Assembly (NCBI GenBank): GCA_027000105.1
Contig: JALTOP010000358.1
Location: 1 to 10,925, forward strand
Length of the DNA: 10,925 bases
Direction: 5' to 3'
From: Planctomycetaceae bacterium
GTDB taxonomy: Bacteria; Planctomycetota; Planctomycetia; Planctomycetales; Planctomycetaceae
Of the stretch, positions 1 through 6,580 are shown one piece after another. The notes under the pieces were generated by a model. That model worked only from the letters and a program-made list of their open reading frames with translations. It did no database searches and was not told the origin of the DNA. Position numbers and translations under genes: made by a program. Position 1 is the stretch's first letter, and every line of letters starts with the position of its first letter.

Positions 1-324
1 AGACTCGACGGTTTCGCTTCTGTTCAGGCCCCCTACGCGGGAGGAGAATTGCTGACAAAACCATTGCAGTTTACCGGTAATCGTCTGAAGATTAATTTTT
101 CCACTTCCGCAGCGGGGGGAATTCGCGTTGAAATACAGGATGCGGTCGGCAATCCGATCCCCGGCTTCACGCTGGCCGATTCCCGCGAACAGATCGGCAA
201 CGAAATTGATCGAGTTGTCACCTGGAAATCGGGAAGCGATCTTTCAAAACTGGCCGGTAAACCTGTCCGATTACGATTTGTCCTCAAAGATGCAGATCTG
301 TTCGCGCTCCGGTTTGATCAGTAA
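1..324 (+). CDS. C-terminal fragment of a probable secreted planctomycete protein (5' end outside window)
   Basis: The reading frame is open from the first base to a TAA at 322-324, giving the last 107 residues of a protein that begins outside the window. A TTG at 49 could be read as a start, but the frame continues upstream without a stop and with similar composition (RLDGFASVQAPYAGGEL), so an internal start is unlikely. The fragment alternates short hydrophobic stretches with turns (LLTKPLQFTG, IRVEIQDAVGNPIPGF, VRLRFVLKDADLFALRF), the pattern of a beta-sandwich. From memory, this ending (DGFxS, then ExLTKP, then PxRLRFxLKDAxLxxxxF) recurs at the C-terminus of large exported planctomycete proteins, some annotated as glycosyl-hydrolase-like. 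That link is recollection, not a search. The catalytic part, if any, is not visible. The next gene starts 74 bases downstream on the same strand, so co-transcription is possible. Confidence 0.8.
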   Translation, partial: RLDGFASVQAPYAGGELLTKPLQFTGNRLKINFSTSAAGGIRVEIQDAVGNPIPGFTLADSREQIGNEIDRVVTWKSGSDLSKLAGKPVRLRFVLKDADLFALRFDQ

Positions 325-398
325 CATTGGACAACTGCAACCGTTAGAGCACTGAATACCACGGTCCAGACCTCCTTTCCAAAGAACGGAATAAAAAC

Positions 399-1415
399 AT
401 GAAATTTCTTTCATTCGTGAAACGGCGTTCTTTACGGATTCTGCTAATCGCTCCCTGCGTACTGCTCGTTTTCGGAATGATCGGGCTATGGGGGTTGCAA
501 CCGCGAAAGGGATACGGTGAAACGCCTCCTGCAGGTTATTCTTCGGTCGAATTGATCAAGCTGGCCATTATCACCAAGCAGTTGCCCTTGATCGACCTGA
601 AACTGACGGTTCCGGAATCAATCGAGGTAAAAAAAGGGATTGAATACGGTCGGGGTGGCGAGACATCACTGAAACTGGATCTCTACACCCCCAGAAACCT
701 GAGCAGCCCAACGCCGTGTCTCATTTTTATCCATGGCGGCGGTTGGAAAAGTGGTCAGCGGGAGGACTATCATTTTTACTGCGTCAAATTTGCGAAAATG
801 GGGTACGTTGTTGCCACCATCAGTTATCGCCTGCGCGATGTAGCCCCCTACCCTGCTGCTGTCGAGGACTCCAAGTGTGCTGTCCGGTGGATACGGGCCC
901 ACGCAAACGAGTTGAAAATCGACCCTGACCGTATCGCTGTCATTGGTGGTTCGGCTGGAGGCTATCTGGCGATGATGGTCGGTTATTCTTCCGATCATAA
1001 AGAACTCGAAGGGAATGGAGGCAATCCGGAGGTGAGTAGCCGCGTTCAGGCAGTTGTCGATTTATACGGCCCCGTCGATTTAACGACAGAATATGCGCGA
1101 AATCATGGCCTGGTTACCGGGTTTCTCAAACAAAGCTACGAAAAGGCTCCAGAGATTTACAAGCAGGCTTCCCCGTTGACGTATGTCACCAAAGATGACC
1201 CGCCTACCTTGATCCTGCACGGCACACTTGATGAACTGGTGCCGATCAGCCAGGCGGACAGGCTGGCTGCTGCTCTGAAGCAACAGAAGGTTCCTGTCCA
1301 ATATGAACGACTTGAAGGATGGCCCCACACCATGGACCTGGCCCAGGTTGTCAATGACTACTGTGTTTTGCAAATAAGCAAGTTTTTGGAACTGCATTTG
1401 AATCCGAGTAAGTAG
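399..1415 (+). CDS. Alpha/beta-hydrolase, BD-FAE / acetyl-esterase type, with N-terminal membrane anchor or signal
   Basis: This 338-residue protein has the complete esterase/lipase catalytic set. The oxyanion-hole motif HGGGW is at residues 112-116. The nucleophile elbow GGSAGG is at 183-188 with Ser185. The acid is probably Asp278 in HGTLDELVP, and the base is His310 in GWPHTMD. This matches the BD-FAE and hormone-sensitive-lipase-like families, which hydrolyse short acyl or aryl esters, including carbohydrate esters; the substrate cannot be told from sequence. Residues 1-12 are basic (MKFLSFVKRRSL) and are followed by a hydrophobic stretch to about residue 33, so the enzyme is exported or anchored with its catalytic domain outside the cytoplasm. 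No lipobox is clear, although Cys20 lies in the hydrophobic stretch. The ATG is preceded by a weak GGA eight bases upstream. Its position next to a probable exported protein fits polymer or sugar-ester turnover, but that is inference. Confidence 0.93.
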   Translation: MKFLSFVKRRSLRILLIAPCVLLVFGMIGLWGLQPRKGYGETPPAGYSSVELIKLAIITKQLPLIDLKLTVPESIEVKKGIEYGRGGETSLKLDLYTPRNLSSPTPCLIFIHGGGWKSGQREDYHFYCVKFAKMGYVVATISYRLRDVAPYPAAVEDSKCAVRWIRAHANELKIDPDRIAVIGGSAGGYLAMMVGYSSDHKELEGNGGNPEVSSRVQAVVDLYGPVDLTTEYARNHGLVTGFLKQSYEKAPEIYKQASPLTYVTKDDPPTLILHGTLDELVPISQADRLAAALKQQKVPVQYERLEGWPHTMDLAQVVNDYCVLQISKFLELHLNPSK

Positions 1416-1430
1416 AAGAAATATCCATGT

Positions 1431-1456
1431 GACAGGATGAATGGCGTCATTCTGTC
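1431..1456 (+). terminator. Hairpin after the hydrolase gene, possible terminator
   Basis: A 10-base stem, GACAGGATGA (1431-1440) with TCATTCTGTC (1447-1456), has one G-T wobble and a 6-base loop. It begins 15 bases after the hydrolase stop codon. No T-run follows (the next bases are CTCGG-like and GC-rich), so it is not a canonical intrinsic terminator. It could stabilise the mRNA 3' end or terminate with factor help. Confidence 0.4.
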
Positions 1457-1465
1457 TCGGCCGGG

Positions 1466-1496
1466 TTGCCCAACTGAATGGAAGTTGGTTTATTAT
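1466..1496 (+). promoter_or_regulatory. Weak sigma70-like promoter candidate for the UbiB-family gene
   Basis: A -10-like TATTAT (1491-1496, five of six consensus bases) lies 19 bases after a partial -35-like TTGCCC (1466-1471, four of six). The spacer is longer than the usual 17. If used, transcription would begin near 1503. The resulting leader of about 160 bases would contain the whole inverted-repeat structure at 1510-1603 before the start codon at 1662. The evidence is sequence similarity only. Confidence 0.25.
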
Positions 1497-1509
1497 CGCG
1501 TGAGCCATT

Positions 1510-1603
1510 TTTTGTTTGTGAGAGATTCTGCGAAACTTCCGGAAACCGGTATCAACTCCGTCAGTTGATGGAGAATCTCTCTCATCGTATTTCACACACA
1601 AAA
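1510..1603 (+). other. Nested inverted-repeat structure, candidate structured leader RNA
   Basis: Several complementary segments nest within 94 bases. Bases 1510-1519 pair with 1594-1603 at nine of ten positions. Bases 1520-1529 (GAGAGATTCT) pair perfectly with 1572-1581 (AGAATCTCTC). Inside these lie a short CCGG-AAA-CCGG hairpin (1539-1549) and a 7-bp hairpin, ATCAACT/AGTTGAT (1551-1569) with a 5-base loop. Together they form a long stem opening into a multibranch loop. An alternative CTCC/GGAG pairing (1556-1559 with 1570-1573) would compete with the last hairpin. The element ends 58 bases before the UbiB-family start codon. I recognise no known riboswitch or ncRNA family. It may be a 5' leader element, a small RNA or simply a DNA repeat. 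Confidence 0.4.
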
Positions 1604-1661
1604 TAACTGATAGAACGTCAAACAGTAAGAGAGTTCACTTGCTGCATGTTGTTGTAGTAGA

Positions 1662-3341
1662 ATGGTTGATTCATTGGAGACGCACCCGCTACGATTCTTG
1701 AAGAACCTCCGACGTACCGGTGAAATTGCAGCGGTGCTGATCAATCACGGTTTTGGCGATCTGGTCGAGCGAATCGGGCTGAGAAAATATCTCAACTGGG
1801 GACGCCGAAAACTGCTAAAACATTCGGAAGCAGATACCCGCAGCCTGACCCGTGGCGAACGCATTCGGCTTTCCCTGGAATCACTAGGGCCGACATTCAT
1901 CAAATTTGGGCAGGTGCTTAGCACCCGTCCGGATTTAATTCCCGCTGATATTACAGAGGAACTTTGCAAACTGCAGGAAGCGGTACCGGCGTTCAACAGC
2001 GAAGAGGCGATTTCGACCGTCGAAAAAGCGCTGGGGGCCAGCATCGAAGAACTGTTTTCAGATTTCGAACGTTCGGCTCTGGCCTCTGGATCGTTAGGGC
2101 AGGTTCATCGAGCTGTCCTTCTTGATGGACAGCCAGTTGTCGTAAAAATACGTCGCCCCAGAGTTGTACAGGATGTCGAACGGGATTTGGCGTTGATGAC
2201 AGAACTGGCCATCCTTATCCAGCGGCATATTCCGGAATCTGCCATTTTTGATCCTCTTGGGCTGGTTCGAAATTTCGAACGAACCATTCATCGAGAACTC
2301 AATTTTCAAAGAGAAGCGAGATCACTCCAGGAATTTGCCAGACTGTTTTCCCGAGATGCCTCCCTGTACGTTCCAGTCGTTTACGAAGAAATGTGTACCC
2401 AGGATATCCTTGTCATGGAATATATCTCTGGTTACCGAATTGATGAAATCTCGCAAGTCGAATTGCTGGACAATCAAAGAAGGCAGATCGCCATCAATGG
2501 AGCCAGGCTGTTTATGAAACAAGCGTTCGAGTTTGGCGTCTTTCATGGTGACCCTCACCCGGGAAACATTCGCATCCTGAACGACGGTTCGATCTGTCTG
2601 CTTGATTACGGGATGGTGGGAACACTCGATGAAGCCACACGCAACCGCCTCGTCGATCTGTTCGTTTCCATTGCGACAAAAGATGAGCGGAGAGGACTGA
2701 GAACCATTCTGCTTTTGGGGCAACCTTTCCGCGAAGTGGACGAACGACTGCTGCGCTCCGATTATCGTGATTTCATTGAAACATACTACGGTTATTCACT
2801 GGAAAAAGTGGATGTCGGGAAACTGCTTTCCGATTTCATCTCCATCCTTTCCAATCACGGAATTCGCTGTCCGGCGGATCTGATGTTGTTGATCCGCGCC
2901 ATTGTCAACCTCGAAGGATCAGCCCGGAAGATCGATCCCAAATTCAATTTCGCAGAACAGATGGTTCCGTACGTCAAGCGACTCCTCCATGAACGATACA
3001 AGCCAGGCTATCTTTGGGAGCGTTTTCGTAATGAAGCAGAGGAGTTTGGAAGAATTGCCCATGACGTCCCCTACGAAATCACAACGCTGCTCAAAAAATT
3101 GAACCGGGATGAAACTTCGATCAAACTCAAACACACCGGACTGGATCACCTGATTACAGAAGTCGATCGTTCCAGCAACCGTATCGTCATCGGCATGGTC
3201 ATTTCTGCCTCGATCGTCGCATCCAGTCTGCTTGTAAAAAGTGGAGCGGCGAACAGTTGGTTCAGCATTCCGATCTATGTCATCTCGAGCTTTCTCGGGA
3301 TATGGCTCATTTACGGCATCTTCCGCTCCGGCCGATTGTAG
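1662..3341 (+). CDS. ABC1/UbiB/AarF-family atypical protein kinase-like protein
   Basis: This 559-residue protein carries the ABC1/UbiB motifs in order. They are the KxGQ motif as KFGQ (81-84) in GPTFIKFGQVLSTRPDL, the A-rich nucleotide loop as ASGSLGQVH (141-149), the VAIK-type lysine Lys162 in VVVKIRRP, the conserved RELNFQREA (211-219), the catalytic-loop HGDPHPGN (295-302), and the metal-binding DYG (315-317) in place of DFG. Two hydrophobic segments at the C-terminus (about 507-525 and 533-553) predict membrane anchoring, as in UbiB. The family is an ATP-binding fold required for quinone biosynthesis and lipid homeostasis; its exact reaction is unsettled. The gene is unlinked here to other ubiquinone or menaquinone genes, so ubiB is not assigned as a symbol. 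The ATG at 1662 has no clear Shine-Dalgarno sequence, but the N-terminal RFLKNLRRTGEIAAVL matches the usual family beginning. Gly143 in the A-rich loop is notable (see findings). Confidence 0.95.
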   Translation: MVDSLETHPLRFLKNLRRTGEIAAVLINHGFGDLVERIGLRKYLNWGRRKLLKHSEADTRSLTRGERIRLSLESLGPTFIKFGQVLSTRPDLIPADITEELCKLQEAVPAFNSEEAISTVEKALGASIEELFSDFERSALASGSLGQVHRAVLLDGQPVVVKIRRPRVVQDVERDLALMTELAILIQRHIPESAIFDPLGLVRNFERTIHRELNFQREARSLQEFARLFSRDASLYVPVVYEEMCTQDILVMEYISGYRIDEISQVELLDNQRRQIAINGARLFMKQAFEFGVFHGDPHPGNIRILNDGSICLLDYGMVGTLDEATRNRLVDLFVSIATKDERRGLRTILLLGQPFREVDERLLRSDYRDFIETYYGYSLEKVDVGKLLSDFISILSNHGIRCPADLMLLIRAIVNLEGSARKIDPKFNFAEQMVPYVKRLLHERYKPGYLWERFRNEAEEFGRIAHDVPYEITTLLKKLNRDETSIKLKHTGLDHLITEVDRSSNRIVIGMVISASIVASSLLVKSGAANSWFSIPIYVISSFLGIWLIYGIFRSGRL

Positions 3342-3448
3342 CTGAATTGGCCGAACACCTGACAATACGAACGGCTCTTTTTTCCTGTAGACCCCTCCAA
3401 CTGGGAAAGTCTGAGTCGCGCAGCTTGCAGTGGGAATACGGCAGAGGG

Positions 3449-3475
3449 AGACAGATTGGACAAACCGATCTGTTT
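3449..3475. terminator. Hairpin between convergent genes, possible bidirectional terminator
   Basis: A stem of 9 to 11 bp (3449-3459 with 3465-3475; core ACAGATTGG/CCGATCTGT) closes a 5-base ACAAA loop and includes one or two G-T wobbles. It lies in the 162-base gap between the stop codons of the UbiB-family gene (3341) and the HD-domain gene (3504), where both transcripts must end. The T-tracts on either side are short (GTTT on plus), so termination strength is uncertain. A weaker 5-bp GGCAG/CTGCC hairpin lies at 3478-3493. Confidence 0.45.
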
Positions 3476-3503
3476 AGGGCAGACCGAACTGCCAGTCCGT
3501 GGC

Positions 3504-4826
3504 TCAACTGATTTTCTGCAGAATGTTGGCCAGATCTTTCTGTTTGACAGATTTCGCCAGATTCGGAGCAGCAAAAATTCGAACTTTTTTGACATAATCG
3601 TCAAATTGGCGATGGGCAAGAGCCTCCACGACAGGTGAAACCGATGTTAGTGAGCGGAACGATTTTTCCTTTTCAAAAAGAACATCAATCCGAAATTCAA
3701 CTTCCCGGCGGGGAGGGGGAGAGTCGATCAGAACCTGAATGGAACGCTGATCCCCTTTTATCGACGAAACCAATTCCTGCTGGAGCCTGTTCATCAGGTC
3801 GATCAACTCGTGATAGGGACGGTGGGCCAGCAGACAGTATATTTCAGGATCGTCTCCTGCAGAGTATTCACCTACCCGTTTGAATAGCCGGCGGCTACTG
3901 CCGAAGATCCCCTCGATCAGAGAACTGGATGGAGTACCTTGCGAAATTCTCCGCAACATCGCGATCGATTCCGATTCCCGCTGACGAAAAAAAGCGGGCA
4001 AATCAATTTGATGCCGCATTTCATAAAACGCCCGGGCAAACATTGTCGTCGCACTACGAACCGCGTGATGCCAATAGACTTCACTGAACATGACATAGCG
4101 GGCAAACACCATCAGTTCGGCTGCAGTTTTCCCCTTGGAAGTAATGGCAAGCCCATTTCCTGCCTCATTGACGGTCAATGAATTGATCAGCCGATTGCGA
4201 TCGAAATTGCGACCATAGGGGACACCCGCGTGCAAACTGTCCCGATCGAGATAATCCATTTTGTCAATGTCGATTGGACCGGAGAGGATGGAACGCAGCA
4301 GATCCCGAGTGTTCCCCTTTTCCCGGTAAACCAGGATATCGAGAACGTCCTCAGGATCGATATTCCATACTGATTTGAGGACTGCGTTCAACTCCGTCGA
4401 ACCAAGCAGATATTCCCGGGCAAATTCTTCATGATCCGGGATATTTCCCAGATTCATGTCTTCAATCGGATGGCAGAATGGCCAATGCCCCAGATCATGC
4501 AACAACGCCGTGGCCAGTAGAAGTTCTGCATCCCGCTGATTGCATATCTCTCTGAATCTTCCATTTTGCCCAAGGTGCGACAGATATCGCACGGCATTAT
4601 GATAAACCCCGAGGGCGTGCTCAAACCGGTTATGAGTGGCTCCCGGGTAAACGCGGCTTACCAGTCCCAGTTGCGAGATATACTGCAACCGTTGGAACTC
4701 GACCGTATCGACCAAAGCACGCACCCGATTTGTAAACGGGACATCCTGCTCGCAGGGGATACGGATCAAACATCGCCCTGACTGATACGCCTCCAGTTCC
4801 GGAATATTCCACGCTCCTGCCGACAT
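3504..4826 (-). CDS. HD-domain phosphohydrolase, SAMHD1/dNTPase-like
   Basis: This 440-residue protein has the metal-binding residues of the HD superfamily in the SAMHD1/dGTPase arrangement. His70 is in HNRFEHALGV, His110-Asp111 in LLHDLGHWPF, and a downstream Asp191 in DIDKMDYLDRDSLHAG. The preceding RVRALVDTVEFQRLQYISQLG and VYPGATHNRFEH are typical of the SAMHD1-like branch. Characterised relatives hydrolyse dNTPs to nucleosides and triphosphate, but many bacterial members have unknown substrates, so the activity is inferred. The C-terminal 150 residues are less conserved and contain a proline-rich spot (SPPPRREVEF). No signal peptide is seen, so it is cytoplasmic. The ATG has a good AGGA six bases upstream (4833-4836). 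The oxidoreductase stop codon lies 74 bases upstream on the same strand, so read-through transcription is possible. No separate promoter was recognised. Confidence 0.92.
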   Translation of the reverse strand: MSAGAWNIPELEAYQSGRCLIRIPCEQDVPFTNRVRALVDTVEFQRLQYISQLGLVSRVYPGATHNRFEHALGVYHNAVRYLSHLGQNGRFREICNQRDAELLLATALLHDLGHWPFCHPIEDMNLGNIPDHEEFAREYLLGSTELNAVLKSVWNIDPEDVLDILVYREKGNTRDLLRSILSGPIDIDKMDYLDRDSLHAGVPYGRNFDRNRLINSLTVNEAGNGLAITSKGKTAAELMVFARYVMFSEVYWHHAVRSATTMFARAFYEMRHQIDLPAFFRQRESESIAMLRRISQGTPSSSLIEGIFGSSRRLFKRVGEYSAGDDPEIYCLLAHRPYHELIDLMNRLQQELVSSIKGDQRSIQVLIDSPPPRREVEFRIDVLFEKEKSFRSLTSVSPVVEALAHRQFDDYVKKVRIFAAPNLAKSVKQKDLANILQKIS

Positions 4827-4900
4827 TTTTTATCCTGATCAACCCTGCCTGCCTCAAGTCGATAGACAGGAAATGAGATGAAAGCCAGTTGTACGAGCAA

Positions 4901-6340
4901 TCAAACCTGTTCCGGAACAATATACGGGGCGCGGTACTCCCTTTTGAGTAGAGCATTGGCAGCGGGATCATTAATGAACTTTTCCGATTTCGGGTCGAGC
5001 GTTAACCGACTGCCGAGTTGAACCGTCATCGTTTCGACAGGAACATCATTGGCTGAAAGTTGCCTGGTCATACGGGCGGCAGCTTCCCGCAACGGTGCAG
5101 ACTCCTTGACCTGTTCTTTCATCTGTTCAAACGAAACCGGTTCTCCCAATCGATGAGAGATATTCCCAAGATGGCACAACGCTGTTGAAAGGTGCCCATC
5201 ATGAACCGGGCAGTTCAAATCAGACGTTTTTCGCGAGCGAACTGCTTTGATAAAGTTCTCCCGATGGTGTTGCCGGCCACCATCAGGGCCGCTTCCCTTA
5301 TTCAGCTCCCGAATCACCTTGCCATCTGGATCGTATAGTTTGCCTTTATCAAATCCGACGAATTTCCCCTTTTCTCCTTCAACGACAATTCCATAGTTGA
5401 TTCCCTCATAACTGCGGCGATCCTTTTTGCCTTTCGCAGTGGGAAGGTCGGAAATTTCGAAAACAACCGGAGCAGCATCGAATTCATAACGGATAATGTG
5501 CGAATTAGGTGTTTCGCCATTATCGTCCCACGCATATCGCCCCCCGATGCTCAATGTTTTTTCAGGAAGTTGCGTTCCATTGACCGCCCAACGAGCCAGG
5601 TCAAGAATATGTGGACCATTGTTGCCGAGTTCACCGTTGCCAGTATTCCAGAACCAGTGCCAATCGTAATGATATTTCACCCGCTTCAATTCTGTTGAAG
5701 CCGGGCCTGACCAGAGATCGTGATTGACTGTCGCAGGCGGCTTCAACGGTCCGCTGGGACGACCAATAGAGTTCCGACGACTCAAATAGAAGGCTCGGAC
5801 AACCTTCAATTCGCCAAGCAGCCCCTCATGCACTTGCTGAAAAAACTCTTTCAGTTCAGGATTGCTGCGGCGCTGGATTCCCACTTGCACAATTCGATTG
5901 TATTTCGTCGCAGCTTTGTGCATCTGGCCGGCTTCCCAGATATTATGGGAACAGGGCTTCTCGACATAAACATCTTTACCGGCCTGACATCCCCAGACAG
6001 TGGCCAATCCGTGCCAGTGATTGGGGGTCCCGACAACAACGACATCGACATCAGGATCATCAAATACATGACGAAGATCGGAGTATGTTTTGACCGGGCC
6101 ATGAATTTTCGAAAATTCCTCAGCTCGCTTTCCCAGAACAGCCGAGTCGGGATCACAAATACCGGTAACACGCACCCCCGGAATTTGGGGAAACCCAAGC
6201 ATGTGAGTCCGACCGATGTTGTTCACTCCAAGAACAACCACACGAATATCGTTATTCGCCCCCAACACGCGAGACCAGGGAGCCAACAGACTGCAACCAG
6301 CGGCAGCGGAAAGAAAATGACGGCGGGATAATCGATACAT
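4901..6340 (-). CDS. Tat-exported Gfo/Idh/MocA-family NAD(P)-dependent oxidoreductase
   Basis: From the ATG at 6338-6340 this is a 479-residue protein. It opens with a twin-arginine signal, SRRHFLSAAAG (5-15), a hydrophobic core and cleavage probably near residues 27-29, so the folded enzyme is exported with its cofactor. The Rossmann domain follows: DIRVVVLGVNNIGRTH (31-46), then CDPD (62-65), then the family EKP motif (127-129) in VYVEKPCSHNI. The second, substrate domain includes GELGNNGPHILDLARW (236-251). Members act on sugars, inositols and related polyols; the substrate here is unknown. The frame could open eight codons earlier at a TTG (6362-6364). The ATG is preferred because AAAGAGA lies five bases upstream and the Tat signal then sits at the N-terminus. 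Such Tat-tagged members are very common in planctomycetes. A strong promoter lies just upstream. Confidence 0.94.
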   Translation of the reverse strand: MYRLSRRHFLSAAAGCSLLAPWSRVLGANNDIRVVVLGVNNIGRTHMLGFPQIPGVRVTGICDPDSAVLGKRAEEFSKIHGPVKTYSDLRHVFDDPDVDVVVVGTPNHWHGLATVWGCQAGKDVYVEKPCSHNIWEAGQMHKAATKYNRIVQVGIQRRSNPELKEFFQQVHEGLLGELKVVRAFYLSRRNSIGRPSGPLKPPATVNHDLWSGPASTELKRVKYHYDWHWFWNTGNGELGNNGPHILDLARWAVNGTQLPEKTLSIGGRYAWDDNGETPNSHIIRYEFDAAPVVFEISDLPTAKGKKDRRSYEGINYGIVVEGEKGKFVGFDKGKLYDPDGKVIRELNKGSGPDGGRQHHRENFIKAVRSRKTSDLNCPVHDGHLSTALCHLGNISHRLGEPVSFEQMKEQVKESAPLREAAARMTRQLSANDVPVETMTVQLGSRLTLDPKSEKFINDPAANALLKREYRAPYIVPEQV

Positions 6341-6345
6341 AACAA

Positions 6346-6352
6346 TCTCTTT
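6346..6352 (-). promoter_or_regulatory. Ribosome binding site that decides the oxidoreductase start
   Basis: On the minus strand AAAGAGA ends five bases before the ATG at 6340. It supports that start over the in-frame TTG at 6364, which would place this site inside the coding region. Confidence 0.55.
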
Positions 6353-6393
6353 CAGGCAGGACAATCACGATAACAAAAAAAGTCGATGTCCTG

Positions 6394-6422
6394 ATAATAT
6401 CGTGTAGACCAGCAGTTGCCAA
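6394..6422 (-). promoter_or_regulatory. Near-consensus sigma70-type promoter for the oxidoreductase gene
   Basis: Read on the minus strand, a -35 box TTGGCA (6417-6422, five of six consensus bases) is separated by exactly 17 bases from a -10 box TATTAT (6394-6399, five of six). Transcription would start near 6387, giving a leader of about 47 bases. The oxidoreductase, and perhaps the HD gene after it, can therefore be expressed independently of pyrG and the helicase. Confidence 0.6.
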
Positions 6423-6427
6423 ATGAA

Positions 6428-6465
6428 ATACGGATCGATCCCCTCTAAACGGGGCTTTTCCGTAT
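6428..6465 (-). terminator. Compound hairpin between the helicase gene and the oxidoreductase promoter
   Basis: An outer 7-bp stem, ATACGGA (6428-6434) with TCCGTAT (6459-6465), encloses an inner CCCC (6440-6443) with GGGG (6451-6454), with a 7-base loop and an internal loop between the stems. It lies about 115 bases after the helicase stop codon and five bases upstream of the oxidoreductase -35 box. It could end the helicase transcript, although no T-run follows on the minus strand, or it could bind a regulator of the promoter. On the plus strand the inner stem is followed by CTTTT, but no plus-strand gene ends here. Confidence 0.4.
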
Positions 6466-6580
6466 GATAAGCATGTTTGCATTTGCAATTGTTGAGAAGT
6501 CTGTTTTACGAATTCGGTCCCCTGCTCTCTCGTGATAAAAAAGAGCGAGTAAAAATTTTCCCTGCCTGACCATTTCCGGC

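Noticed and set aside
1080..1601. Minus-strand open frame of 173 codons overlapping the hydrolase gene
   Set aside because: It is antisense to a gene with a complete catalytic motif set, shows no recognisable domain, and has composition expected of a shadow frame.
1568..1606. A 12-codon reading frame (ATG to TAA) at the 3' side of the structured leader
   Set aside because: There is no Shine-Dalgarno sequence, no codon run suggesting attenuation, and it lies within pairing segments; a chance frame is likelier.
4908..4919. Perfect 12-base palindrome TGTTCCGGAACA at the end of the oxidoreductase gene
   Set aside because: It is inside the coding sequence for the last residues and lacks a following T-run; a single palindrome of this length is weak evidence.
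5720..6331. Plus-strand open frame of 203 codons across the oxidoreductase gene
   Set aside because: It is antisense to a well-supported gene, has no recognisable motif, and has no supporting start signal.
6524..6551. Short GCTCT/AGAGC and CTCG/CGAG pairings with an A-run inside the loop, just after the helicase stop
   Set aside because: The stems are only 4-5 bp with loops of 13-14 bases, and the T-run on the minus strand falls within the loop rather than after a stem.
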